The notes beneath the pieces were generated by a model. The model ran no database searches. It was not told the origin of the DNA and saw only the letters and a program-made list of their open reading frames with translations. Shown piece after piece: positions 11,458 through 23,787 of a DNA stretch of 64,000 nucleotides. This DNA comes from Medicago truncatula (taxonomy: Eukaryota > Streptophyta > Magnoliopsida > Fabales > Fabaceae). The position numbers were made by a program, and so were the translations under genes. Every line of letters starts with the position of its first letter. Within the stretch, counting starts at the first letter, position 1. The stretch is from the NCBI RefSeq assembly GCF_003473485.1, contig NC_053044.1:49330091-49394090 (forward strand), read 5' to 3'.

Positions 11458-14326
11458 TTACTGAAAATTGACTAAACTAACTTGACTTGGATCAATCACA
11501 ACCCCGTGGACTAACGCTGACCGGCGTTGTCTTGCAGTAGGAGACGATGGTAGTTGGATCTTTTGAGGAACAGGAGCTTTCTGCGAGTGGCCAGCGATGC
11601 AAAGAGCGCCAGTGTCATCTTGCTCCCAGTGTACTTGTACCATAAACCCTGTGGGATATTCAGCAGACTCTGATCCAGGAATTCCCACAATCATAGCTCC
11701 TACTGGAATCTGCACAATTATTTTATTCATCAGCAAAAATAGTTAGTTGTTACAGCTACAAACTTTGTTCAATTGAAAAAGAAAATGGTTTTGTATTTTG
11801 TCACGATGGATGTACTCTATTTAGCACCAACATTTCATATTAAAGGCGTGTCCGGTAACATGACACTGACATATTTGGTTACATCCTATTACTTCATTTC
11901 TCAAATTATTACCGGTGTTGACATTTCAGTATATTGTGGTGTTCAATGTATGTTTTAGTGTTTCATAGTATGTACTATGTAATTGTACTAGTTTACTTTT
12001 TGGCATACTCTTATAACTCAATCACTTGAGAATTGAGACGCATTTGCCGAAAGAAAATGTGATACACTTACCTGCACAGACTCTCCAGATTTCAAGGTCA
12101 AAGTCACTAAGCTCCCTTCAGCTGCAGCACTTTCTAGCTTTGCTTGTTTTGCAATATTCAAGAAAACTTCTTCAAGAGTTGTTAGACCAAGCTGGATGTC
12201 AGATATGCCAAATTCTTTTTCTCTATCTTGGAGCTCTGTAAAAAAATCCTGGTATGGAAGCAACAACAGTATAAGAGAAGAGCCATGCTATTTGAACACT
12301 GATTTTTAGACACCCTAGACCAACATCTAGTATTGTACAAACAGGCCAAGTCTTGCACACAAACCAAGGTAAGCAAAAAATGATTAAAAAAATACGACCC
12401 TGTGTCTCTGATCGTATTAGATTCGATGATGTAGATGTCGACTATTGTGTTCAAATATCAATTCTCATAAGAGAATATTAACCTATCAAAGTAATTGTAT
12501 AGTTCTGTGTGAACTTCGCATGATTTTTCTCACTATAGGCTACACTTGTACCTATGTCATCCTGTCTTTGTGTTACATAAACCACTTTCAGCTTACTATC
12601 AAATACATGGATCATGCACAACATGCTCACAAATGCAATTAACAAGTCTAGGAAAGTGTAAATTTGGGAGCTATTCATCATTACGGACTTTGACACTAAG
12701 CAATAGATAGGACTAATTATAATAGGTGTCAGTATCAGGTTATAAACATTTAATATAACTATACTAAAGATTATTATAAAGCACAAAGTTTGAAACTGAG
12801 TAATGAATCAGATGTCACATTATCAGCATATCAATAGCAACTAGAAATTTTCAACGAAGATTTGTTTCATTGCAAATCAGTGATGTAGAAACAATTAAAA
12901 TTTCCCAACTCGCCTAAACTTTTCAAAAACCAAAAAAATAAAAAAATAAAAATTAACATTATTCAAACCATGGTGTTAAGCAGATCCAAAAGAAATGGAA
13001 ACAAGGCCAAGAAAAGAAAGCTTACTGTAAGGAGTGCCTCTCTTTCATGAGGAATCACATAAGTTAGAAAGTTTTTATTCTCCTCTTTTGGTACTAAATC
13101 TAAACGCTGCAAAAATATTTCAGAGGTCAAAAACCAATCTTTTATTTGTCATGAAAAGATTTTAAAACATCACAAATATTCATCTTACATTCTTAAAGAA
13201 TTGTTTCACAGCTTCATGCTGTCTTGTAGATATTGCATCACCATTTTCAGGAATCTTTTCATTATTGTTTCTATAGAAGTTAATATTAGCAATAAAACCA
13301 GTACCGAAGCGTGACTTCAATCTGATTGAGGTACCAATGCATCGGAGCTTTCCCTTTGCCATGATTCCTATGCGGTCACTTAGAATGTCTGCTTCTTCCA
13401 TAGAATGTGTTGTAAGAACAATGGCACGCCCTCTTTTTGCACTTTGGATGATGTCCCACACATGCCTCCTTGTTATTGCATCCATACCGGTAGTCTAAAA
13501 AATAAGAACGAAAAATTAAATCGTGTAATCCTGTTGAGAAAATATACGGTTTAAAGAATATATTTTTATTTGCGTACCGGTTCATCCAAAATAACTAATT
13601 TAGGGTCACCGATAAGGGCAATTGCAACACTGAGACGGCGTTTCATTCCTCCACTGTAACTTCCAGATCTTACTTTGGCTGCATCCATGAGTCTCACCTC
13701 TGCCAATGATGTCTGAGTAATCTACATTTTTCAAAAAAGAATCAGAACTCTAATAGTTAATAATTTTAAACAATACAAAGTAGATGAAAAAAAAAATGTG
13801 GATGGAAGTGTGTGTATCGTATAATTCAATGAACAGAACAATTTCAAGCCTGGAGCAGACATACTGATTTTACAGATGCTGGGGACAGGCCTTTGATACT
13901 AGCAAAGAGTTCGAGGTGTTCTTCACCAGAGAGTGCATCCCATAGGATATCAAACTGCAGATTATAAGATTTAGTAAAAGGCATTCAATGTATTTATTGT
14001 AGCACCATTATAAGTACAAGTTGTGTGATCTGATTTAGTGAAACAGAAAAATTCCAATTCATAAGCGTCTAGCAGATATAATGATGTATGATTTGCAAAC
14101 TTAATTTTACAGTGTAAATTGTGTATCATACAAGAAAAATATGTAGAATGAGAGACACCTGGGGACACACTCCTATAAGCTTTTGAATGTTTGACATGCC
14201 AGTGGAGCTACGGATAGAATGTCCATAAATCAATGCTGTTAAGGAAATTTAAAGTTATATACTCTTTCTTGATACCAACACATTGATTACTTAATAGTCA
14301 ATATAGCAGATAAAGGGGGAGGGAGG

Positions 14327-14380
<54 letters not shown>

Positions 14381-17200
14381 CACCATCTCCATCTGTTACT
14401 GGAGTTATCCCTGTCAAACAATTAATAACTGTAGTCTTTCCAGCTCCATTCGGTCCTAAAAGACAAAATAACTGATCCTTTGTAAAGTTCAACCACAAGC
14501 CCTGAAAATAATTTGAGAATAACAAATTACTCATCATCCAAGCATAGATCACTCCTATCAGGAGGAAATTACAATCATTCACAAATTTTCATATTGAAGC
14601 ATGCAATTTACTGCAGCGACCAATGTTAAATGTATCGGAATAAGATCCATCTTGTGATAGGAAATGCTTTACCTTAAGAGCATGGTAAGGAGCACTTCTT
14701 TTACATTTACAGCACAAACCAATGTTATATGTACCGGGATAAGTCTTCACGATGCCATGTAACTGAACAGCAACGTTTGCATCAACCACGCCTTGTGTTA
14801 GTCGCTGTTTCACAACGTTTTCTTCTTCAAGGACATCGTCATCATCTGGCATACTATTCTCTTCATGTCTGGTTGAAAATATGCAACTACAAACCCCACC
14901 CTCTATGAAAGAAAGGTGAAAAATACGGGTTAGAAAAATAATCCATAAAGAGCATGAAAGAAGCAATAACAAACACAACTTAAAAAATATTCATCACCTT
15001 TCACTTTTTGTCCTCCGTTTCCCGTCCAATAACGAGGATTTAGAAAGTATAACATAGATTTCCTCACACCCATTGCATTTGGGATTATATTGTCAAAATA
15101 GATGGCTAGAATGAACCACAGAAAGGATGTGGCCAGAAGCCATTTATAAATATCATTCTGTCAACAAAAGAAGATATATACATAAGTATTGCATTGACGC
15201 CTCAAAAGCTGAAGGGCAGGGAGGACTAAAAGGAAATATAGAACCATCTAAAAGGGAATAGAAAGTCAAAGTATTCTTAAATTGAAACAATTTTTCATGT
15301 TGGTATGCAAAAATCAAACTCAAATCACTGCATACAATTGTCATCACACAGTTGTTGTCGTTAGTGGCGCATGATCCCCGTTTACTCCAGCTAACACCGT
15401 TATCTTCAGGGGTTGAGACGGCATGTGAAAGCACACGCAAGCCTTGAGCAAAAGGATTAGGCGGAAACAATGACCATAATTTTCGGACAGTAACAGAGAA
15501 GATATAATTGTAAGGAAATCCTACTTGCACCACGAGCTGCAAGTCGATAAAATAACAGACATAAAAGAACATGAGCATCCATTGTTTTCAATGTACTCAA
15601 TAAACCTTGTCCTGAAAGAATGAGAAGTGTTGGTTCATGCCTGAGTCACATAGCCGACAATAAATATGGAGAAGCCGACTGTTGTTGCCGACGATGATTT
15701 TCCAATAAAAGCCGATAACATGAAGGCCAACCCAGTCTAAAACAAAAGGAGAAAATACTAGGAATCAGAAAAAATCTTCAGATTCACAGAATACAGAATA
15801 GACCCAAATGAAAAAAACAGAAAGTATAAATTGTAAAGCTAGAAGATTCTCACCATGTTAAATTCAAATAGGAAGAACAAAAAGAACAGAACAGCGAAAC
15901 TGTTTTTCAAAAAGAAACGAAGCTGAAAAATCATGCCACAGAGAACTACGAGAATAGATGATAGGAGTGTAACAACTGTTTCCCAGGTTAGCCATGATAA
16001 CCAGTATGCAGAGTCGTAAAGCCCCATCACTGTCATTGCCTATCGACAACAAAAATGCCGTGAAAACAACAAGCACGATTACAGCGAAAAAATAAACAAA
16101 CAAACTCATCATTGTCAAATTTTACAGTAGGAGAAAATTAATGCAAAAAACCCCCACTGTAATTCCTATTGATCTTAGTATTCTCCAATGAACTAATGTG
16201 TACTAATTCCTATTAATCTTAGTACTACTATATGACTGCACCATACCTGGCGAAGTTTGAGCTCTTTCTCTGCGACCAAAGAACTCATCTGAAGAACAAA
16301 ATTAAACATAGCAATTGCAAGAAAAAATACTGGACCGATTGATCCAACAGCAGAGGGAGGACTCATGGCTGGGTGCGCAAATTCCTTCAAAAACACATTC
16401 CACTTGAAGCTTGGGTCTAAAATTTATATTACAAGTCACCAATTATAATTTAGAACATGTATTTGATCATTAACAAAATTTTAAAAATCAAATGATTATA
16501 ATTTCATCTAAGTCGCTATGACATCAGTTTTTTTTTTTTTTTATCTCTACAACTGCAATATAGGCTATATCATTCTTTACAATATAAATAATGATTTTGA
16601 TATACCTCCAATAAGAAATCTGGCGATTTCCCGTTCAGCAGCAAGCTGAAGTGGAAGTTGAAAAGAAAAATTAGGATCTTCATATTTCCCGCGCTTCTGA
16701 ACACTACTGGAATTAGTCTGAATCCCATAACTGATAACACCATCATACTTTTCCCAAAAATGAATTGCACCGGGACATTGCATAGGATTATTAAGAAACC
16801 ACTGATCAACTAGTGCTTTATCATGAAATGACTTAACCTTAGAGATAGGTATGGGTCTACCAGGGTTATTATTCATGATACGCTCCACGATGGTGTGAAA
16901 CTTTGGGTTAGTATCACCGCTCCAGATAAAATCATAGCAAGGCTCTTTAACAAAGAATTTGTTTTCACAAGGTGGGATTGGTGGTGAAGGTTTTGGCGAA
17001 GGATGTATTGTGGACTTATACTGCGTAGTTGTTGAGGTTTGTACTTCGATTGCTTTGTCTATGGCGGATATTAGGAAAATGAATATGACCGGTGAGAGCA
17101 TCTGGAGAAGGATAGATGTCTTGCTTCGACACGAGATTAATATGTTTTTCTTTAATAGTGCTTTGTACTGTTGTATTAACTGGGAGAAAGTGTTGGTCAT
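11458..17200 (-). CDS. ABC transporter A family, plant half-size (AtABCA2/ABCA7-like)
   Basis: Fifteen exons on the minus strand: 17200-16606, 16416-16247, 16039-15854, 15736-15641, 15536-15336, 15157-14998, 14902-14673, 14501-14384, 14235-14159, 13954-13865, 13721-13578, 13494-13189, 13106-13026, 12248-12072, 11709-11458. They sum to 2883 nt, a 960 aa protein, as expected for plant ABCA half-transporters. A first membrane helix lies near residues 30-50, then a lumenal loop with NNPGRPIP and [11 protein letters not shown], a helix cluster about 220-490, and one ATPase domain: Walker [10 protein letters not shown] 562-570, signature YSGGMKRRL 663-671, Walker B LVILDEP 683-689, H-loop His719. 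It probably moves lipids or acyl-CoA across a membrane (family knowledge; substrate inferred). The donor after exon 4 is GC, not GT. The start ATG at 17200 opens [12 protein letters not shown]. The gene looks intact. Confidence 0.95.
14327..14378. repeat. (GA)n microsatellite beside an ABCA splice donor
   Basis: About 26 GA units, preceded by GGGAGGGAGGG, lie in intron 8 and begin only 5-6 bases past the 5' splice site of exon 8 (donor at 14382-14383). In the transcript this is a (CU)n tract right after GUGAUA. Confidence 0.9.
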
Positions 17201-17610
17201 TTTTGTCACTCACTGTCTGTAGTTTATGTGTAGAGAGTGTAACAGAAAGAAAGAGATATATAGAGAGAGTGGCAATGGAAATTTGGAAATAACTGATTCA
17301 TAGTTATTATGGTTATGCCATGTAAAGCATTATTTTCTAAAAGTGGAAAGATATTCGTGTGGTTTTAAAGGGAAAAAATCTGGCAAATATGTTAATTAGT
17401 TGCAAAGACCATAACAGCATGTTTTTGTTTAAGCGAATAAGGAAAATATTGGTTAAAAATATGTTTTTGTTTTTTAGGAATGGTTGAAAATATGTTAATT
17501 AGTTGCAAATACCTTAACCAGATTTGATTTTTTTTATTTGAAAAGAAAACCCCATGTTAATTTATTTGACAGAAAAAAAAAATTATGTTTTCTTTTTATG
17601 ATTTAAAAAA
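17201..17610. promoter_or_regulatory. 5' flank of the ABCA gene
   Basis: The promoter and leader of the minus-strand transporter must lie here. A TATATAGAGAGAG stretch near 17256-17270 lies about 60 bp upstream of the ATG and is more likely leader than TATA box. No other gene is seen. Confidence 0.35.
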
Positions 17611-18488
17611 GGGTGGCCCTTAATATGGACCTCTTTTTAAAGGGTCCAAACATGCACCTCTACAACTTAACTGGCTATAGCCTGTTTCAAATTGTTTGAC
17701 CTTTTTTTCTCTTCTTTTCATTCTGCTCATTTTCATCTGCTTCGTCTCCATGCAGTATGTCAACTTCGATATAATCCCCAGCCAAGTATCCTTATTGATT
17801 TTGATAAACTTGTTTTTTTTTTAATAACTATTAATTAATTAATAAATAATATACAACACGTTATACATTAATTCAGTGTCTTCGACCTTCAAGAAAATTG
17901 AAGAAAAGAAAAGAAAAAATAGTTTCTCCATCGTTGTCCATTCCGTTACGATCACCGGACTTACTCTCAGAAAAGAAATACAGTGCAATATATATTTGTC
18001 CTTTTGATCTCTGTTGAGAACTTCTTAAGTCAGATCTGGTAAAAAGTCCTGAGTTCTTGAATCAAACATGTTGTAGACTGTTTCATATCAGAAGAAAAAC
18101 AAGCAAATTTATTTCACTTTCCGTCAAGCTTTAAATTTGGAAAGAGTAAAGTGATGAATGCAGTGAAAATAGTGCTACTTGGTAAGTAGCGAACATCGTT
18201 GTAAGAACTGGTTTCTCATAACTGTAAATAATACAGCTTTCAGATCTCTAACTTAGCAAATTAAAAATCTATGTGCGTTAGGAAAATGATAAAGGCATAG
18301 TGAGTAGTGACCATGGATATACAAGCACCAACCAGTAAAAGAGGCATTTCTTGTACCAAGAAAAGGGTCAATATTTTTTTGTTTTAACTTTATTATCATA
18401 CCAACCAGTTTATTACCGGGTTTAGTAGGTAGAACTAACAGGTTCATTGTTGGACCTCTTTCTAGAGGGTGCATATTAGGGGCTCCCC
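17611..18488. mobile_element. Non-autonomous TIR transposon (878 bp)
   Basis: The left end GGGTGGCCCTTAATATGGAC and the right end (read in reverse) GGGGAGCCCCTAATATGCAC form imperfect terminal inverted repeats that stay similar for about 50 bp. A 7 bp direct repeat TAAAAAA flanks both sides (17604-17610, 18489-18495), though it is low-complexity. There is no transposase. It sits just upstream of the ABCA promoter region. Confidence 0.6.
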
Positions 18489-18498
18489 TAAAAAAGTA

Positions 18499-18594
18499 TA
18501 TGTAATTTATACCTATCTATATATAATTGGATACATGATTTTGGTCTATGTAATTTATACCTATCTATATATAATTGGATACATGATTTTGGTC
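18499..18594. repeat. 48 bp tandem duplication
   Basis: Two identical 48 bp units (18499-18546, 18547-18594) starting TATGTAATTTATACC. As 48 is a multiple of three, an open frame runs through both, but nothing suggests it is a gene. Confidence 0.9.
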
Positions 18595-18719
18595 GGCCTG
18601 CTAACTAAAAAATCGATTTTGATATGTTTTTTTTTATATCTTTCAATTATATCCTTCATTTTAAACCATTCTAATTTTTTATTTAAATCTTTAATTTACA
18701 AAGTCGATTAATAGAAATG

Positions 18720-19898
18720 TGATGACAGTCCGTCATTCGCTATTTCTAGAGTCTTTTTTATATGTATTTTGATCACAAATTGGAGTTCACAAGGCAACTT
18801 ATGCAGCAAAAGAGTAGAAAACTGAAGAAAACTGAAGAAAATACAAAGAAGAGAATCGTGCCACGATTTGGTAAAAACGTGACACGATTTTAGAAGACAA
18901 AAATCAAGCTTCGACATTGAAGAAATCGTGTCACGATGGCATAATCGTGACACGATTTGACAAAACCCTAATTCAGCGATTTGCGATTCAAGGAGAATCG
19001 TGCCACGATTTACTTAAATCGTGCCACGATTTTAGGCGAAATTCTGTGCCTATTTAAGCTGAAGACTATTCTGAAAACAAGGGTTATGATTTGGAGAGAG
19101 CCAAGTGCAATTTTGAGACCTCAAGACGGCTAGGAGGGCGATTTCTTCAACCTTCTATCAGTTTGTGTATGTTTTAATTCCGCTATTGATTATGCTATTT
19201 GTAAACTCAATTATGAGTAGCTAAATCTCTTAGAGATTAGGTCTGAGATGATTCTTTGTAACCCTAATTGAACCATATTGCTGTGAAACTCTATTTATTG
19301 TGAATGACAATCTAGTTTTTATTCAATTCAATTGTTCTTAATGCTTTTTATATCCTGATCAAATATAAACATGATTTAGTGAGAATGAATGACTACTGAC
19401 CATAGCTTTCTACTTAGACAGAATTGAGTTGTTCTAATAAACAGGGTTAGTCTAGGAATGGATAATCGTTTGTTAGTGATATTAGGTTAACGTTCTTAAA
19501 ACCTTCAAAGATTATTAGACCACCTAAGGAATTAGGGGCTGTAGTTTGAGAAGAGGGTCCTAACTCAAGGGATTGATTAGGACTATTTTGTTAACTATCG
19601 TGGAACTAGAAAATCATTCATAAGAATAGGTGCAGTATACCAATTAGGGGAACATAGATGATTCGAAAGACCTGATCTCATCTCTCTTCATATTTTCTAA
19701 CCAAATCTATATTTTCTTACTCAATCTTTATTTTATGTTATTTAATTTTATGCAATCAAACAAAATCTAAACAAAATAATTTATACATCCTAAATATTTA
19801 CTTTATTTCTAAATTGAGATTAACACAGTCCTTGTGGGGACGATATTTTTTTTTATTACTTCGATAGTATTTAGTATACTTGCTAAAAAAATCTATCA
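18720..19898 (+). mobile_element. Solo LTR 2 (1179 bp)
   Basis: It starts TGATGACAGTCC and ends ATCTATCA, so the ends are TGAT...ATCA. It is flanked by an exact 5 bp duplication AAATG (18715-18719, 19899-19903). The 3' part has the GTCCTTGTGGGGACGATAT phrase common near the ends of plant LTRs. No internal region or second LTR adjoins. Six copies of the ATCGTGNCACGATT motif lie between 18857 and 19032. Confidence 0.85.
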
Positions 19899-19989
19899 AA
19901 ATGATTCCACTAAAATACGAACAATATAAGTTTTTTTTAGCAAAGGAACAATATAAGTTAAACTTTATTTAATCTATGTAAAAACCCAG

Positions 19990-20075
19990 TTATGTTGGTT
20001 TGGTGATGTTTAGCTTGGGACCTTAAACTCTTCAAAGTCTCGAATTCGATTCTTCACGTGTCAAATTATGTTGGC
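19990..20075 (+). mobile_element. Degraded tRNA-derived SINE fragment
   Basis: The order GTTGGTTTGGTGATG, TTAGCTTGGGACC, TCAAAGTCTCGAATTCGATTC resembles a legume SINE head with weak A and B boxes. No clear tail or target duplication is visible. Confidence 0.35.
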
Positions 20076-20111
20076 TAATTTAGCTTAAAAAATTATAAAC
20101 AAATACAATAA

Positions 20112-21534
20112 GAGTGAATCATCAACTTCGTCCTTGAATTTTTACGGGTCGGCCAACTTCGTCCCTCAATTATGCGAAATATCAATTTAATCCCTGAATT
20201 TGTTAAATGTCAATCAAGTTAGTTCTTCTGTTCAAACGGAGCGTTAACAAGGCTGACGTGGCCGTTAACCTCTCACATGTCAGACGCAACGTAGGCAGGG
20301 ACTAATTTGGCCGATAATAACAAACATTTCGAAGGACTAAATTGATTGATTTGCAGAAAATGTTTTGGCTTTCTTCCCAAATGACTATTTTCTTCCCCAA
20401 CAACTCTTTCTTCCCCAATTGTATAAAATTAGAACCCTAATTACACAATATGCAATCTACACTCTATAATCATGAAAATTTCCTCCAATAATAAGTGCTT
20501 CAGTTCTGCTCCAATTCAAAAAACTTCAATCGTAGTGAATCTAAAAGCCAAAATCCTCAAAATTTCTTGAAGCAAAACTATTGAAATTGAATATGAAATG
20601 ATGTGGGGTGGGAATATGGGAAAAAAACGGTTATAAAAGTCAAGCTTCATCTTCAAGCTCCAAGTTTAATGGTGTTGTGAGAGTGCTTGAATGTTGGTGT
20701 CCTACAATTTGTGTTGTTAGAAAATCCAATACTTCAAAAAATTCAGGAAGGCCATTCTATGCTTGCCATCTGCCAAAGGTTGGTTTAACTAATCAAAAGA
20801 GGTTGAAGATGATTAAATATGTAATCTTTCTATAATAATATTGCCATCAAATTAATCCCTGAATTATTTATCTATCTATCAAATAGATCCCTACGTTATA
20901 TAAAAAACCATCAAATAAGTCCCTGAATTGTTTAATCAGATATCAAATTGACCCTTGAAACATATGTGTAAAAAATAAACTAAAAAAGGCAGAACATCAA
21001 CGATCACAAAAACAAAATAAACAACATGATCAAAACTTAAAACGAAAACACAAAAAAACGGACAAAAATAGGGTGAATACGAACACAAAAACTTGATAAA
21101 CAACAGGAAATGTGTTACCTTTAATCACAACCGAACACACAAACTTCAAAAATGTCAGAATCGCCGGAGATGATGATGTTTTTGGAGGGGTGAAAATGGA
21201 GGAAGTTTTAGCGAGAAGAAGAAGGGTCAAGGACGTTTTTGATGTTCTGAAATGTGAAGAAGGAGGTATGGGTAATGCAGGGGCAAAATGGGAAAAGGAG
21301 AAAAAAATAAACTGAAAAGTGAAAACTCAACATTTTCCAATTCAATCAAATTAGTCCCTAAACACGTGGCTTCCTTCTTGCCACGCAGATCAGCAAGGCT
21401 AACGGAGGACTTGGACGGAGGGACCTTTTTGATAGACGTCTGACAAATTCAAGGACTAAGTTGATATTTCGCATAATTCAGGGACAAAGTTGGTCGACGT
21501 GTGAAAATTCAGGGACGAATTTGATGGTTCACTC
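20112..21534 (+). mobile_element. Mutator-like element carrying gene sequence (Pack-MULE-like, 1423 bp)
   Basis: Terminal inverted repeats start GAGTGAATCATCAA on the left and GAGTGAACCATCAAA on the right (in reverse) and stay alike for roughly 100 bp or more. An exact 10 bp target duplication AATACAATAA flanks the element (20102-20111, 21535-21544), fitting a MULE. There is no MURA transposase. The interior holds a GRF-type zinc-finger coding segment and another GC-richer open stretch near 21112-21315. Confidence 0.85.
20608..20835 (+). pseudogene. GRF-type zinc-finger fragment inside the MULE
   Basis: A 75-codon open frame reads a Ser-rich start, then CWCPTICVVRKSNTSKNSGR and FYACHLPK. This fits the zf-GRF pattern: CxC, a serine/threonine patch, the NPGR-like NSGR and FYxC. 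The final Cys and aromatic pair of a full domain are not clear. After CCAAAG a GTTGGT donor is possible, so the domain may have been one exon. GRF fingers bind nucleic acid and occur in plant proteins and transposon cargo. Upstream sequence to 20400 may be the captured leader. Expression is unknown. Confidence 0.6.
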
Positions 21535-22229
21535 AATACAATAATAAAATAACTACAAAACCCAAAAGAAACGGACACTGAGGCTTTGAGTTTGGAGGGG
21601 AGAGTAAAGGAAGACTTTGAATTTGGTGGGTTGGAAATATAGGAGAAAACAGTAAAACCTTTAACACTTTTTGAAAGAGTAATTTTTTAGAAAGTGTTAA
21701 ATTAATGTTTATGCTTAATATATTTTAAATTTTAAGAATATTATAAATGCATAGATTAAATTCGATGAATTCATGTAAACCCTCATAAACCACTCAAAAC
21801 TCTCCTCCAATACACAATTTTTGAGTTTCCTTAATAAGAAGGACTTGTATTACGAAGAAAATTAACCCCCCAAAAGCTTTCCCCTCTCAATGTCATCTAT
21901 TTCTTCAACTTGCTCCTTCTTTTTTTTTTTTTAAATCTCTCCTCTCCCTTCTCCTTCAAACTCCTAAGAAGAACAAGAATCAAAATCTTGGACGGAACTA
22001 GTAACAAATTTTCAGTGGGGATAAACAAACAACGACCGAAATGCCGACCGATATTTATGATATAGCTACAGAAATATCGGTCGCTAATGAAGAAATTTAT
22101 ACAAGCATACGTATTTTTTTTTTTAAATTCTGGTGTGGCTATAGTCAAACCATGCCTCATGTAGGTCAGCCCCTCCAATAGGCTTAACATCCTATGAAGC
22201 TGTGAATTATCAAAAGTATTGAGTTGTGT
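21535..22229. other. Non-coding, AT-rich
   Basis: No gene recognised. Confidence 0.35.
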
Positions 22230-22450
22230 CTGAAATTCACTCTTTTTAAGTTTCATAAGTAAGATTCAAGTGAGGGCGGGCAACTTCAACTCAGATTGAG
22301 CACCGGTGCAATAGATCAAGTTGTAAACACCGGAGTCAAATTGATAACATTAAAATCAAATCGAATAGACTGTGATGAAGAATAGAATACTGTAAGTTTG
22401 TGTAAGTGATTCAACAAGCACATATCGAGAAAATTGGAAAATATAAATAG
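22230..22450 (-). repeat. Fragment similar to the GATA gene 1 intron near its 3' end
   Basis: Phrases such as GGGCAACTTCAACTCAGATTGAGC, GATAACATTAAAA and TTGTGTAAGTGATTCAACAA match 32600-32780 and, more weakly, 40330-40440 (intron before the last exon of GATA gene 1). It is a dispersed partial duplicate. Confidence 0.55.
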
Positions 22451-22553
22451 AGCCAGGAATTTTAAGTCAAAAGGGGCTGAGTATAAGGAACATTTTTTTT
22501 TTTCGAGCTAGGAATTTAAAGTCAAAGGGCTGAGTATAAGGAACATTTTTTTT
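22450..22553. repeat. Short tandem duplication, about 53 bp
   Basis: AGCCAGGAATTTTAAGTC ... GGAACATTTTTT is followed by AGCTAGGAATTTAAAGTC ... GGAACATTTTTT, two near-identical units. Confidence 0.75.
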
Positions 22554-23787
22554 TAGCGAACAAGAAACATAATTTAATTAAGGGAAACGTTAAAGAGTGC
22601 TCTTGGGGCATTGGATAAGAGAATAAAAATAGAAATATTATATTGGAAAATGATGAAAAAGTGATGAATTTAAATTTTTAAAAGTCAAAATATTGTTGAA
22701 TTCAATGTAAACATACTACTTTTGGTTTCCTTAATTAAAATAATTTATAGTTTTCGCCAGACTTTACTTTCGATGGAACTCCAGACGACTATGACACTTT
22801 ACCTTGAGAACCGGTGGGTTATAATAACACATACACAAAAGAAGACATTTGACTAAATAGGAAAAATTTGTATACGAGTGAGTGTTAGAGACATAAGATT
22901 TTTCTCACAAGAGAATATAATACATTAAAGACTAAATTATATTTTTATCCCCTATTTTTATTTTAGGTTTTAATTTGCTCTTTATTTTTTGGTTTTAAAA
23001 GAGTCTTTATTTTGTAAAGCTACTTCATTATGGTTCACTCTATTTAAAATGTGTCGTGGAGATGATCATATCGATATAGTCCTTTCCTCCTAAGGCTTTG
23101 TTTGGGGGTTTTGAGGGAAGGGGGCGGAAAGGCTTTGGGTGGTGGGAAATACATGAAAAAATGGAGAAATTTTTCACATTTTTTGAAATAGTAGTTTTTT
23201 AGATTTTTTAGATAATGATAAATGATCTAAAAAAATATTTCTAAAGAAATATTTCTCCCTATTTTTTTAACATTTTTCTAAAGAAATAGTAGTTTTTTAG
23301 ATAATGATAAATTATCCAAACCAGCAATAGATAAACATTTTTCTCCCTATTTTTTTAAAGAAATATTTCTATTGATTTGAAAAACACATTCGTAGCAATT
23401 ATGGAGCCTACAACTCGTTGTTAACGCTTTCTTCCTCCTGATAGCATGTCAAGCAAATAAAAATAAAATTTAAAATATTGATAGAGACTAAAAACATATT
23501 TAACCTCTTAAAAAATCATTAACTTTTTTGGAATAAAAAATATATTTGAAAGATCGTTACTTATCAAAAAAAGGGAGATACTATTTTTTGTATAAAAGTA
23601 GAATAAAATAATAAAATATTGCATCGATTGTTCACAAAAATAAAATAAAATTGCATCGATTATAAATTCAACTTAGGTCGTCTTATTATGTCTTCCTAGG
23701 TCTTCTTTATTTTTATTTCTTGTACTAAGCAGTCATTCAAAGTTTATTGTATTTTGCGATCGCACTTCATTCGATCACCGCAAAACA
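22554..23787. other. Non-coding, AT-rich
   Basis: No gene is seen. GGCTTTGTTTGGGGG near 23093 resembles a MITE terminus, but no partner end was found. Partly repeated TTTCTAAAGAAATA phrases occur at 23235-23365. Confidence 0.4.

Noticed and set aside
14327..14378. CRISPR-like or regulatory repeat array
   Set aside because: Simple GA dinucleotide repeat in a plant intron.
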